Source: DTKY01 sp037440765 (lineage in GTDB: Bacteria > Acidobacteriota > Terriglobia > Bryobacterales > Bryobacteraceae). From it: a stretch of DNA of 24,100 nt. Positions within the stretch are counted from its first letter, which is position 1; each line of letters opens with the position of its first letter. The notes under the pieces were generated by a model, which did not search any database, was not told the DNA's origin, and worked only from the letters and a program-made list of their open reading frames with translations. A program made the position numbers and the translations under genes. The stretch is from positions 1-24,100 of the forward strand of contig JBBITL010000068.1 of NCBI GenBank assembly GCA_037440765.1, in the 5' to 3' direction. Below are positions 8,307 to 14,707 of the stretch, one piece after another.

Positions 8307-9584
8307 TTGCCGGAACGCGCAGTACTGGTAGGGATCGAGCTTACAGGCCGCGGGGGTCCGCGCGCGGGCGCTCGCGCGGACCGGTCGCTGGCGGAGTTGG
8401 CCCTGCTGGCCGGGAGCGCGGGAGCGGTTGTCCTCGATCAACTCATCCAAGCCCGTCCCGCCCCGGAGGCGGCCACCCTGATCGGCTCCGGCAAGGTCGA
8501 GGAACTCGCCCTGACGGTCGAGCAACTTCGGGCGGATGCGGTCATTTTCGATCACGAGCTCACTCCCACCCAGCAGAGAAACCTGGAGCGGCACCTCGGC
8601 TGCAAGGTGATCGACCGCACGCAACTGATACTGGATATTTTTGCCCAGCGCGCCCGAACCCGTGAGGGCCAGCTTCAGGTCGAGTTAGCGCAGTTGAATT
8701 ACCTGCTCCCAAGGCTTACCGGACGCGGCAAGGAGATGTCCCGGCTGGGCGGCGGCATCGGGACCCGGGGTCCGGGCGAGACGCAGCTTGAGACCGACCG
8801 GCGGCGCATCTTCCGCCGCACCCGCAAGGTCAAGGAGGACCTGGAGCGGGTCCGCGGCCACCGCCGGGTGCAGCGGCAGCAGCGGGGCGCCATTCCGCTG
8901 GCTACGGCTGCCCTGGTGGGGTACACCAACGCGGGCAAGTCCACTTTGTTCAACCAGCTGACCCGGGCCGGGGTGGTGGCCGGCCCGCGTCTGTTCGCCA
9001 CGCTGGATCCGACCATCCGCGCCGTCGCGCTTCCGAGCAACCGGCGCGTGCTGCTGAGCGACACGGTGGGCTTCATCCGCAACCTGCCGACCACCCTGGT
9101 CGAGGCGTTCCGCGCCACGCTCGAAGAAGTCACCGAGGCGGCGCTGCTGGTGCACGTGGTGGATGCGTCGAGCGAGGCGGCGGTTGAGGAGGCCGCCCAA
9201 GTCGACAAGGTGCTGGCGGAACTGGGCTGCGAGCATACGCCCCGGTTGCTGGCGCTCAACAAGATCGACCTGGCGGGCGGCGCATTCGACGCGCCGGCCT
9301 TCGCCGCGCGCTGCGGGCCGGCCTGCGCGGGCTCCGCAGCCATCTCCGCGCTCACCGGCGAGGGACTGGACGGATTGCTGGCCGCGATTGACAGGCTTAT
9401 CCCGGTGGACCCGGTCACGCGGCTCCGGCTGCGCGTGCCGGTCGAGGAGGGCGCCGTGCTGCACCTGCTGCACGAACACGCCCGCGTCCTCTCGGCCAGG
9501 CACACGGGGGACTGCTGTGAAGTGGAGGCCGAGGTGCCTGAATCGCTGAAGCGAAGGGTCGGCGCATATGTCAAAACGGAGTGA
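8307..9584 (+). CDS. hflX: GTPase HflX
   Basis: A 425-residue ribosome-associated GTPase of the Obg-HflX superfamily, thought to rescue or split stalled 50S/70S ribosomes under stress. The N-terminal HflX domain (1-190) includes the hallmark GGGIGTRGPGETQLETDRR region (148-166). The G domain follows: G1 GYTNAGKS (205-212), G3 DTVG (252-255) and G4 NKID (318-321). A C-terminal ferredoxin-like domain fills the rest, and length is normal. The start is taken as TTG at 8307, with GGGAGAG just upstream (8298-8304); no ATG or GTG lies close by in frame, so the start is less sure than the gene. It lies 21 bases after hfq and its TGA overlaps the GTG of the next gene (GTGA). Confidence 0.95.
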   Translation: MPERAVLVGIELTGRGGPRAGARADRSLAELALLAGSAGAVVLDQLIQARPAPEAATLIGSGKVEELALTVEQLRADAVIFDHELTPTQQRNLERHLGCKVIDRTQLILDIFAQRARTREGQLQVELAQLNYLLPRLTGRGKEMSRLGGGIGTRGPGETQLETDRRRIFRRTRKVKEDLERVRGHRRVQRQQRGAIPLATAALVGYTNAGKSTLFNQLTRAGVVAGPRLFATLDPTIRAVALPSNRRVLLSDTVGFIRNLPTTLVEAFRATLEEVTEAALLVHVVDASSEAAVEEAAQVDKVLAELGCEHTPRLLALNKIDLAGGAFDAPAFAARCGPACAGSAAISALTGEGLDGLLAAIDRLIPVDPVTRLRLRVPVEEGAVLHLLHEHARVLSARHTGDCCEVEAEVPESLKRRVGAYVKTE

Positions 9585-10375
9585 GGCGGAGGACTGACTC
9601 CGGCGAACGCAGGCAAGTCGTGCTGGCAAGTCTGGAATACAGAATTCCGAAACGGGTGTTCCCCGCGCCGCCGGATTGGGCCGATGGGCGCGCCTACGAG
9701 GGCAAGTCGAAACTCGGCGTGCTTCTCGGAGAGGACTTTTTCTCCCAGGCCGCGGGGAAGACCGTCATCGATTTCGGCTGCGGCGAGGGCGCCGATGCCG
9801 TCGAGATTGCGAGCAGGGGCGCCGAACGGGTCTTCGGCATCGACATCCGCCCGGAGGTGCTCGAAAGGGCGCGGCAGAGAGCTCAAGCCGCAGGCGTGCA
9901 AGACCGGTGTGTGTTCCTGCGTCCCCCGGAGGCGCCGCAGGAAGTAGCGAACATAGTGGTCTCGGTGGATGCTTTCGAGCACTTCGCGGACCCGGCCGGG
10001 ATCCTGGACACGATGCACGCGCTCTTGCGTCCCGGAGGCGCGGCCGTGATCGGTTTCGGCCAGCCTTGGCTCCACCCGCTGGGGGGGCACCTGTTTTCGG
10101 TCTTTCCGTGGGCGCATCTCGTCCTTAGCGAAGAGGCCCTGATACGTTGGAGGTCCACCTTCAAAACCGATGGGGCAAGAAGATTCAGCGAGGTGGCCGG
10201 CGGCCTGAATCAGATGACCATCAAGCGGTTTGAAACGCTGGTAGCGGACAGCCCCTTCGACCTTGACCGCCTGGAGCTGGTGCCGGTCAGGAGGCTCCGC
10301 AGACTTCACAACCGGTGGACGCGGGAGTTCACGACGGCCGTCGTGCGGTGCCGCCTGTCCAAAGGGAGGCGGTGA
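9581..10375 (+). CDS. Class I SAM-dependent methyltransferase (substrate unknown)
   Basis: A 264-residue protein with the Rossmann-fold methyltransferase core: motif I VIDFGCGEGAD (62-72), the acidic end of strand 2 in GIDIRPE (86-92), and a motif-IV-like VSVDAFEH followed by 'LRPGGAAVIGF'. It resembles Methyltransf_11/23 enzymes; the substrate cannot be read from sequence. The longest start is GTG 9581, which overlaps the hflX stop as GTGA and suggests translational coupling; a second GTG at 9620 would remove 13 residues of poor conservation and is nearly as likely. A run of seven G at 10081-10087 lies inside the reading frame. The downstream glycosyltransferase and methyltransferases suggest, but do not prove, a role in envelope glycan or lipid modification. 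Confidence 0.88.
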   Translation: MRRRTDSGERRQVVLASLEYRIPKRVFPAPPDWADGRAYEGKSKLGVLLGEDFFSQAAGKTVIDFGCGEGADAVEIASRGAERVFGIDIRPEVLERARQRAQAAGVQDRCVFLRPPEAPQEVANIVVSVDAFEHFADPAGILDTMHALLRPGGAAVIGFGQPWLHPLGGHLFSVFPWAHLVLSEEALIRWRSTFKTDGARRFSEVAGGLNQMTIKRFETLVADSPFDLDRLELVPVRRLRRLHNRWTREFTTAVVRCRLSKGRR

Positions 10376-10418
10376 CGGGACCCTGGCCGGCGCCGGACAA
10401 CCCACTGCCGGCTTGTTC

Positions 10419-10424
10419 TATATT
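10419..10424 (+). promoter_or_regulatory. Candidate -10 box ahead of pgsA
   Basis: TATATT lies in a short AT-rich patch within the 61-base gap before pgsA, 12 bases from the ATG. It would give a leader of only about six bases. A weak -35 candidate (CGGACA, 10394-10399) is spaced 19 bases away, longer than ideal. Read-through from hflX is equally possible. Confidence 0.25.
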
Positions 10425-10436
10425 TGGTTAGACCGG

Positions 10437-11099
10437 ATGAATCTTCCGAACCTGCTCACCATCCTGCGGATATTCTTCGTGCCGCTGCTGGTCGCGGTGG
10501 TTGTGCAGGAGTCCCCGCGCCTGGATATCCGGGGAATCGTTATCCCAACCGACCTGCTGGCGCTTGGCATCTTCCTTGCCGCCGCCGCCACGGACCTGGT
10601 CGACGGCTACCTGGCGCGGCGCTGGGGCCAGGTCACCACCGTCGGCACTCTGCTCGACCCCATTGCCGACAAACTGCTGATCTCGGCGGCCCTGATCGCG
10701 CTGGTTCAGGTGCGGCTGGTCCCCGCCTGGATGGTGATCATCATCGTGGGGCGCGAGTTCGCCATCACCGGCTTGCGCAGCATCGCCGCCGCCGAAGGCT
10801 ACACCATCAAGGCCAGCGATCTGGCCAAGACCAAGATGGTGACGCAGGTCATCGCCGTGAGCCTGCTCCTTCTCAGCATGCGCTTTCCGCGCCTGCACCC
10901 CTGGGCGCTCGCCTGGATGTGGGGCATGCTGGCGTTCGCGCTGGTGTCCGCGGTCGCCTACTTCCGCAAGTTCTGGCGCCGGCTGGATGACCGGGTGAAG
11001 CTCAGGAGGCGCAAGGAGTTGCTCCTTCTTGCCAGGAGGCAGCGCCGCAAGCTGCGCGCCGCCCGCGTCCGGCCCGAGGCCGAGCACACCCGCCCCTGA
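10437..11099 (+). CDS. pgsA: CDP-diacylglycerol-glycerol-3-phosphate 3-phosphatidyltransferase
   Basis: A 220-residue inner-membrane enzyme that makes phosphatidylglycerol phosphate from CDP-diacylglycerol and glycerol 3-phosphate, the first step to phosphatidylglycerol and cardiolipin. The CDP-alcohol phosphatidyltransferase signature is complete: D53-x2-D56-G-x2-A60-R61-x8-G70-x3-D74-x3-D78. Several hydrophobic helices flank it, and the N-terminus MNLPNLLTILRI is typical of PgsA. The C-terminal 40 residues are very rich in Arg and Lys, more than usual. The family also includes phosphatidylserine and cardiolipin synthases, but the N-terminus and the 'LLDPIADKLL' wording favour PgsA. ATG 10437 is the natural start; the reading frame extends upstream only into a non-conserved stretch. 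The next gene starts four bases after the stop. Confidence 0.93.
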   Translation: MNLPNLLTILRIFFVPLLVAVVVQESPRLDIRGIVIPTDLLALGIFLAAAATDLVDGYLARRWGQVTTVGTLLDPIADKLLISAALIALVQVRLVPAWMVIIIVGREFAITGLRSIAAAEGYTIKASDLAKTKMVTQVIAVSLLLLSMRFPRLHPWALAWMWGMLAFALVSAVAYFRKFWRRLDDRVKLRRRKELLLLARRQRRKLRAARVRPEAEHTRP

Positions 11100-11103
11100 G
11101 CGC

Positions 11104-12165
11104 ATGGTCGGTTCGGTGAGCGGCGGCCAGAGAGCGGAGATCACGGTGGTGGTGGTCAATTGGAACCGCCGCGAGTTGCTGCGGAACTGCCTGGACTCGC
11201 TGGAGAAGCAGCAGGACGCGGACTTCGAGGTCATCGTCGTCGACAACGGCAGCAGCGACGGATCGCCGGACATGGTAGCGGAGGAGTTCGCCGCGCGCGG
11301 CCGGCTGAGGATTAGCCTGATCCGTAACTCGACGAACCGTGGATTCTGTGCCGCGAACAACCAGGGCTTCGCGGAGGCGGGCGGCCGCCTCCTGGCGCTT
11401 CTTAACAATGATGCGGAAGCCGGCCCGCGATGGCTGGCGGCGCTCTCGCGCCCGTTCAAGGACCGTGCGGAAATCGGGATGGCGGCTTCCAAGATTCTGG
11501 TGTACGAAGACCCGCGCCGTATCGACAAGGCCGGCCACCTGATCTACCTGGACGGGCAGAACCGGGGGCGCGGCTCGGGCGAACTGGACGCGGGACAATA
11601 CGACCGTATGGAAGAGACCCTCTGGCCTGACGGTTGCGCCGCCATGTACCGGCGGGAGATGCTGGAGGAGATCGGCGGCTTCGACGAGGATTTCTTCGCC
11701 TATGGCGACGACGCTGAACTGGGCCTGCGAGCCCGGATCGCCGGTTGGGGCTGCCTGTACGTGCCGGATGCGGTGGTGCGGCACCACCGGGGCTCGACGC
11801 TCGGCGTCACTTCCAGCCGGAGGCTGGAGTTGATCGAGCGCAACCGGGTCCTGCTGGCGGCCAAGTTATTTCCATGGAGCCTGCTATGGCTGAACGGCCC
11901 CTATTACCTCGCGAGGCTTGCCGCCGGAGTGCTGGCGGCCGCTCAAGGAAGAGGCGAGATCGGACGCTTCCCCACGTGGCGGGAGAAGTGCCGGGCGGCG
12001 CTGGCCCTGCTGAAGGGGGACCTCCAGGCGCTGGTGATGCTCCCCAGGACGCTCTGCAAACGCCGCCAGGTGCGGAAGTTCCGCAAGCTGACCCCGAGCC
12101 AGATACGGGCTCTCCTGCTGCGGCACAGGATACCGCTCCGCAGCCTGACGGAGAACGCCGTCTAG
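11104..12165 (+). CDS. Family 2 glycosyltransferase (rhamnosyltransferase WbbL-like)
   Basis: A 353-residue GT2 enzyme with a GT-A fold. Residues 12-21 (EITVVVVNWN) open the nucleotide-binding domain and VVDNGSSDGS (45-54) follows. LLNNDAE (about 99-105) carries the DxD-equivalent metal site, and FFAYGDDAELGLR holds the acidic acceptor-side residues typical of WbbL-type rhamnosyl or galactofuranosyl transferases. The C-terminal 100 residues are helical and basic, with a hydrophobic patch (LFPWSLLWLNGPYYLA) that may hold it at the membrane. It probably adds a sugar to a lipid-linked glycan on the cytoplasmic face; the sugar is unknown. It starts four bases after pgsA, and its stop falls 24 bases before the first zinc-ribbon Cys codon of the next gene. 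Confidence 0.9.
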   Translation: MVGSVSGGQRAEITVVVVNWNRRELLRNCLDSLEKQQDADFEVIVVDNGSSDGSPDMVAEEFAARGRLRISLIRNSTNRGFCAANNQGFAEAGGRLLALLNNDAEAGPRWLAALSRPFKDRAEIGMAASKILVYEDPRRIDKAGHLIYLDGQNRGRGSGELDAGQYDRMEETLWPDGCAAMYRREMLEEIGGFDEDFFAYGDDAELGLRARIAGWGCLYVPDAVVRHHRGSTLGVTSSRRLELIERNRVLLAAKLFPWSLLWLNGPYYLARLAAGVLAAAQGRGEIGRFPTWREKCRAALALLKGDLQALVMLPRTLCKRRQVRKFRKLTPSQIRALLLRHRIPLRSLTENAV

Positions 12166-12167
12166 CC

Positions 12168-13127
12168 GCCGGCGAGCAGGCCGGCTCCTGCCCGGCGTGC
12201 GGCTCCCCCGAGATCACGCCGCTGTTCCACGCCACGGACCGCCTCTACCGGACCACGCCCAAGCAGTTCCAGGTCGTCGAGTGCCGCCGGTGCCACCTGA
12301 TCCGGCTCTACCCGCAACCTCCCCCGCACGAATTGCCGGGATACTACCCGGCGAACTACTGGTTCGAACCGGCCGGCTCCAGCGCCGACCGGCTCGAGGA
12401 GATCTACCGCCGGTTCGTGTTGCGGGATCACGTGCACTTTGTCCGGGGCGCGCTGGCGTCGGCCGGGGGACATGGCATCGTGCTGGATGTCGGTTGCGGC
12501 GGCGGCCTGTTTCTCGGGATGCTTGCCCGGAGGGGCGTCAAGGTCGCGGGTCTGGACTTCTCGCTGGAGGCCGCTGGTATCGCCTGGAGGAAGCAGGGGG
12601 CGCCGGCGGTCTGCGCCACGCTGTCCCGCGCGCCTTTCGCCAGGGGCAGTTGCTCGGTCGTCACCATGTTCCACGTGCTGGAGCACCTGTACGAGCCCCC
12701 GGCCTACCTGGACTCGGCGCGGGAGATCTTGCAGCCCGAGGGCCGCCTGGTGGTCCAGGTGCCGAATGCCGCAAGCTGGCAGTTCCTGCTGCTGGGGGAA
12801 AACTGGAGCGGCCTTGACGTGCCGCGGCACATGTTCACCTTCCGCGTCAGCGACCTGGAAGTGCTGCTGGACCGCTGCGGCTTCGAGCCTGTCCGCTACA
12901 AGCACTTCTCGCTGCGCGACAACCCGGCCGGGCTGGCGACCAGTCTGATGCCGTCGCTCGATCCCATGGCGCGCCGGGTGCGGCGCACACAGGAAGGCCC
13001 GAAGACCAGGCTGATGAAGGACCTGCTCTACTTCTGCCTGGTGACGGCCTGCCTGCCGGTCACGCTTGTCGAGGCCGCCTGCCGGGCGGGGTCTACCATC
13101 ATGGTGGAGGCCCGCAAGAAGAAGTGA
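12168..13127 (+). CDS. Zinc-ribbon SAM-dependent methyltransferase; 5' end unresolved
   Basis: The reading frame encodes a four-Cys zinc ribbon (CPAC at codons 12189 and 12198, CRRC at 12282 and 12291) followed by the P-x-P...YYPANYW linker. The class I methyltransferase core comes next, with motif I VLDVGCGGG and 'GLDFS', and MFHVLEH. This layout is common among methyltransferases in polysaccharide and O-antigen clusters. The C-terminus has a hydrophobic helix (LLYFCLVTACLPVTLVEA). The start cannot be set. After the glycosyltransferase stop there is no ATG, GTG or TTG in frame before the zinc ribbon; the nearest are GTG 11988 and GTG 11976, deep inside the glycosyltransferase gene in another frame. 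The coordinate given is the first in-frame codon fully after that stop. Its TGA overlaps the next gene's GTG (GTGA). Confidence 0.85.
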   Translation, partial: AGEQAGSCPACGSPEITPLFHATDRLYRTTPKQFQVVECRRCHLIRLYPQPPPHELPGYYPANYWFEPAGSSADRLEEIYRRFVLRDHVHFVRGALASAGGHGIVLDVGCGGGLFLGMLARRGVKVAGLDFSLEAAGIAWRKQGAPAVCATLSRAPFARGSCSVVTMFHVLEHLYEPPAYLDSAREILQPEGRLVVQVPNAASWQFLLLGENWSGLDVPRHMFTFRVSDLEVLLDRCGFEPVRYKHFSLRDNPAGLATSLMPSLDPMARRVRRTQEGPKTRLMKDLLYFCLVTACLPVTLVEAACRAGSTIMVEARKKK

Positions 13128-13813
13128 ACGCGAGACTTGACCGCTGGCTGGCAGGGACGGCGCTGATGCGCGGCGCGCGCGCCTTCGAGAACGCCATCGA
13201 TCAGGCAGTCCGCGAACTGGCGGCGTCGCTGCCGGAGGGCTCACTGGTGCTGGATGCCGGCGCCGGCGAAACGCGGTACGCGCCCCTGTTCTCACGGCAC
13301 CGCTACGTAGGCGTCGATCTGGCGGTGGGCGATCCAGGATGGGATTACGGCTCCCTCGACGTGATTTCCGACTTGACCCGTCTCGCGGTAGCCTCCAACC
13401 GCTTCGATGCCTGCCTGAGCATCGTCACGCTCGAACACGTCCGCGAGCCGTCCCGCGCCATCGCTGAGATGAGCCGCGCACTCAAGCCCGGCGGAACCCT
13501 TCTGCTGGCGGTGCCGCTGCACTGGGAGGTGCACCAGGCGCCCAACGATTACTTCCGCTACACCTGCTACGGAGCCCGGCACCTGTTGGAGAAGGCAGGT
13601 TTCGCCGGCATCGTGGTCCGGCCAGTGGGAGGCTTCTTCCGCCTCCTCAGCCGGCTCATGCTGTACGGCCTCAGGCTGTTCCCCTCTCCGCTGCGTTATC
13701 TTGTGGCGCTCGCCGCCGCGCCGCTGGCCCTGGCCATCCCGGTCCTGGACTTTCTGGACCGCGACCGGGTCTCCACGCTTGGATACATATGCACCGCAAG
13801 AAAGCCATCCTGA
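13124..13813 (+). CDS. Class I SAM-dependent methyltransferase (substrate unknown)
   Basis: A 229-residue Methyltransf_11-type protein. Motif I is LVLDAGAGETRYA (41-53), strand 2 ends in YVGVDLA, and the motif IV/post region is CLSIVTLEHVREPSRAI, followed by 'LKPGGTLLLAVP'. The segment HWEVHQAPNDYFRYT (about 126-140) is seen in methyltransferases of cell-surface sugar clusters. The C-terminal region has a hydrophobic stretch (LRYLVALAAAPLALAIPVLDFL) that may be membrane associated. The GTG start at 13124 overlaps the previous TGA, with AAGAAG just upstream. Together with the two preceding genes this makes a glycosyltransferase plus two methyltransferases set; a glycan or polyprenyl-linked sugar is the likely substrate, but this is inference. 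Confidence 0.88.
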   Translation: MNARLDRWLAGTALMRGARAFENAIDQAVRELAASLPEGSLVLDAGAGETRYAPLFSRHRYVGVDLAVGDPGWDYGSLDVISDLTRLAVASNRFDACLSIVTLEHVREPSRAIAEMSRALKPGGTLLLAVPLHWEVHQAPNDYFRYTCYGARHLLEKAGFAGIVVRPVGGFFRLLSRLMLYGLRLFPSPLRYLVALAAAPLALAIPVLDFLDRDRVSTLGYICTARKPS

Positions 13814-14658
13814 TTCTTTGGGCCTGCTCCGTGGCCGCTGCCACCGACTTCAGCGGCGCCTCCGCGCTGAAGTTCACCGCCGGCGCCGTGGCGCTCGGGC
13901 CCAGGCCGCCCGGGTCGGCGGCGATCGGAAAGCTCAGGGAGTACATCCGCTCCAACCTGAAAGACTGCCGGTGCGAGGTCACCGAGGACACCTTCACGGC
14001 CCGGACGCCGGCAGGCCCGATCCCGATGACGAACATGATCGCGCGGTTTCCCGGCTCTTCCGGGCGCGCCATCGCCGTCAGCGGCCACTACGACACGAAG
14101 CTCTACCACGAATTCCGGTTCGTAGGGGCCAATGATGCGGGCTCCTCGACGGGCTTCCTGCTCGAGATGGCGCGGGTGCTGGCCGGCAAGCCCCGCAAGG
14201 ACGACGTGTACCTGGTGTGGTTTGACGGGGAGGAGGCTTTCGTTGAATGGTCCGCGACGGACGGCACCTACGGCAGCCGCAACCTGGCGGCGCGGTGGGC
14301 GGCCGACGGCACGGCGCGGCGGCTGAAGGCGCTTATCAACGTGGATATGATCGGCGACAAGGACCTCGGAATAGTCAAGGAGTCGTTCTCCACGCCCGCG
14401 CTCGGCAGGCTGGCGTGGCAGGTGGCCGCGGACCTCGGCCACGGACGCCATTTCCTTAACCAGTCGCTGGCCATCGAGGACGATCACATCCCCTTCCTGA
14501 GGATCGGCGCGCCCGCCCTGAACCTTATCGACTTCGACTACGGCCCCAATCATTCGTGGTGGCACACGGCCGAAGACACCATGGACAAACTGAGCGCCCG
14601 CAGTTTCCAGGTGGTGGGCGAGGTGGTCCTGGAGACCATCCGCCGCCTGGAGCAGTAG
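13789..14658 (+). CDS. Glutaminyl-peptide cyclotransferase (M28-fold, animal-type), exported
   Basis: A 289-residue protein of the M28 zinc fold that matches animal glutaminyl cyclases closely at the active site, so it probably converts N-terminal Gln of peptides to pyroglutamate. Compared with the human enzyme from memory: GHYDTK (99-104) equals CHYDSK, D116 is the first zinc ligand, and FDGEEAFVEW (145-154) equals FDGEEAFLHW with base E148, ligand E149 and W154. D186, DDHIPFL (231-237) and WHT with ligand H259 also match. A single zinc and one-base chemistry separate these from two-zinc M28 aminopeptidases. An N-terminal KK plus hydrophobic stretch (5-18) is a signal peptide, possibly with a poor lipobox around Cys13, so it acts in the periplasm. 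It overlaps the preceding methyltransferase by 25 bases and precedes a receptor gene. Confidence 0.88.
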   Translation: MHRKKAILILWACSVAAATDFSGASALKFTAGAVALGPRPPGSAAIGKLREYIRSNLKDCRCEVTEDTFTARTPAGPIPMTNMIARFPGSSGRAIAVSGHYDTKLYHEFRFVGANDAGSSTGFLLEMARVLAGKPRKDDVYLVWFDGEEAFVEWSATDGTYGSRNLAARWAADGTARRLKALINVDMIGDKDLGIVKESFSTPALGRLAWQVAADLGHGRHFLNQSLAIEDDHIPFLRIGAPALNLIDFDYGPNHSWWHTAEDTMDKLSARSFQVVGEVVLETIRRLEQ

Positions 14659-14695
14659 ACCGCCGCTGTTCAGGGCCGCTGCGGCCGGACGGGTG

Positions 14696-14701
14696 TATAC
14701 T
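14696..14701 (+). promoter_or_regulatory. Candidate -10 box for the TonB-dependent receptor gene
   Basis: TATACT, a five-of-six match to TATAAT, ends six bases before the receptor ATG at 14708. Transcription would start about at the ATG itself, giving a leaderless or near-leaderless mRNA; there is no Shine-Dalgarno sequence before that ATG. No -35 match is seen at 17 bases. Confidence 0.35.
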
Positions 14702-14707
14702 GCCAGC

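Noticed and set aside
10081..10087. Run of seven G inside a methyltransferase gene as a phase-variation switch
   Set aside because: The run is short, in frame (Leu-Gly-Gly), and the gene is intact; GC-rich genomes contain many such runs.
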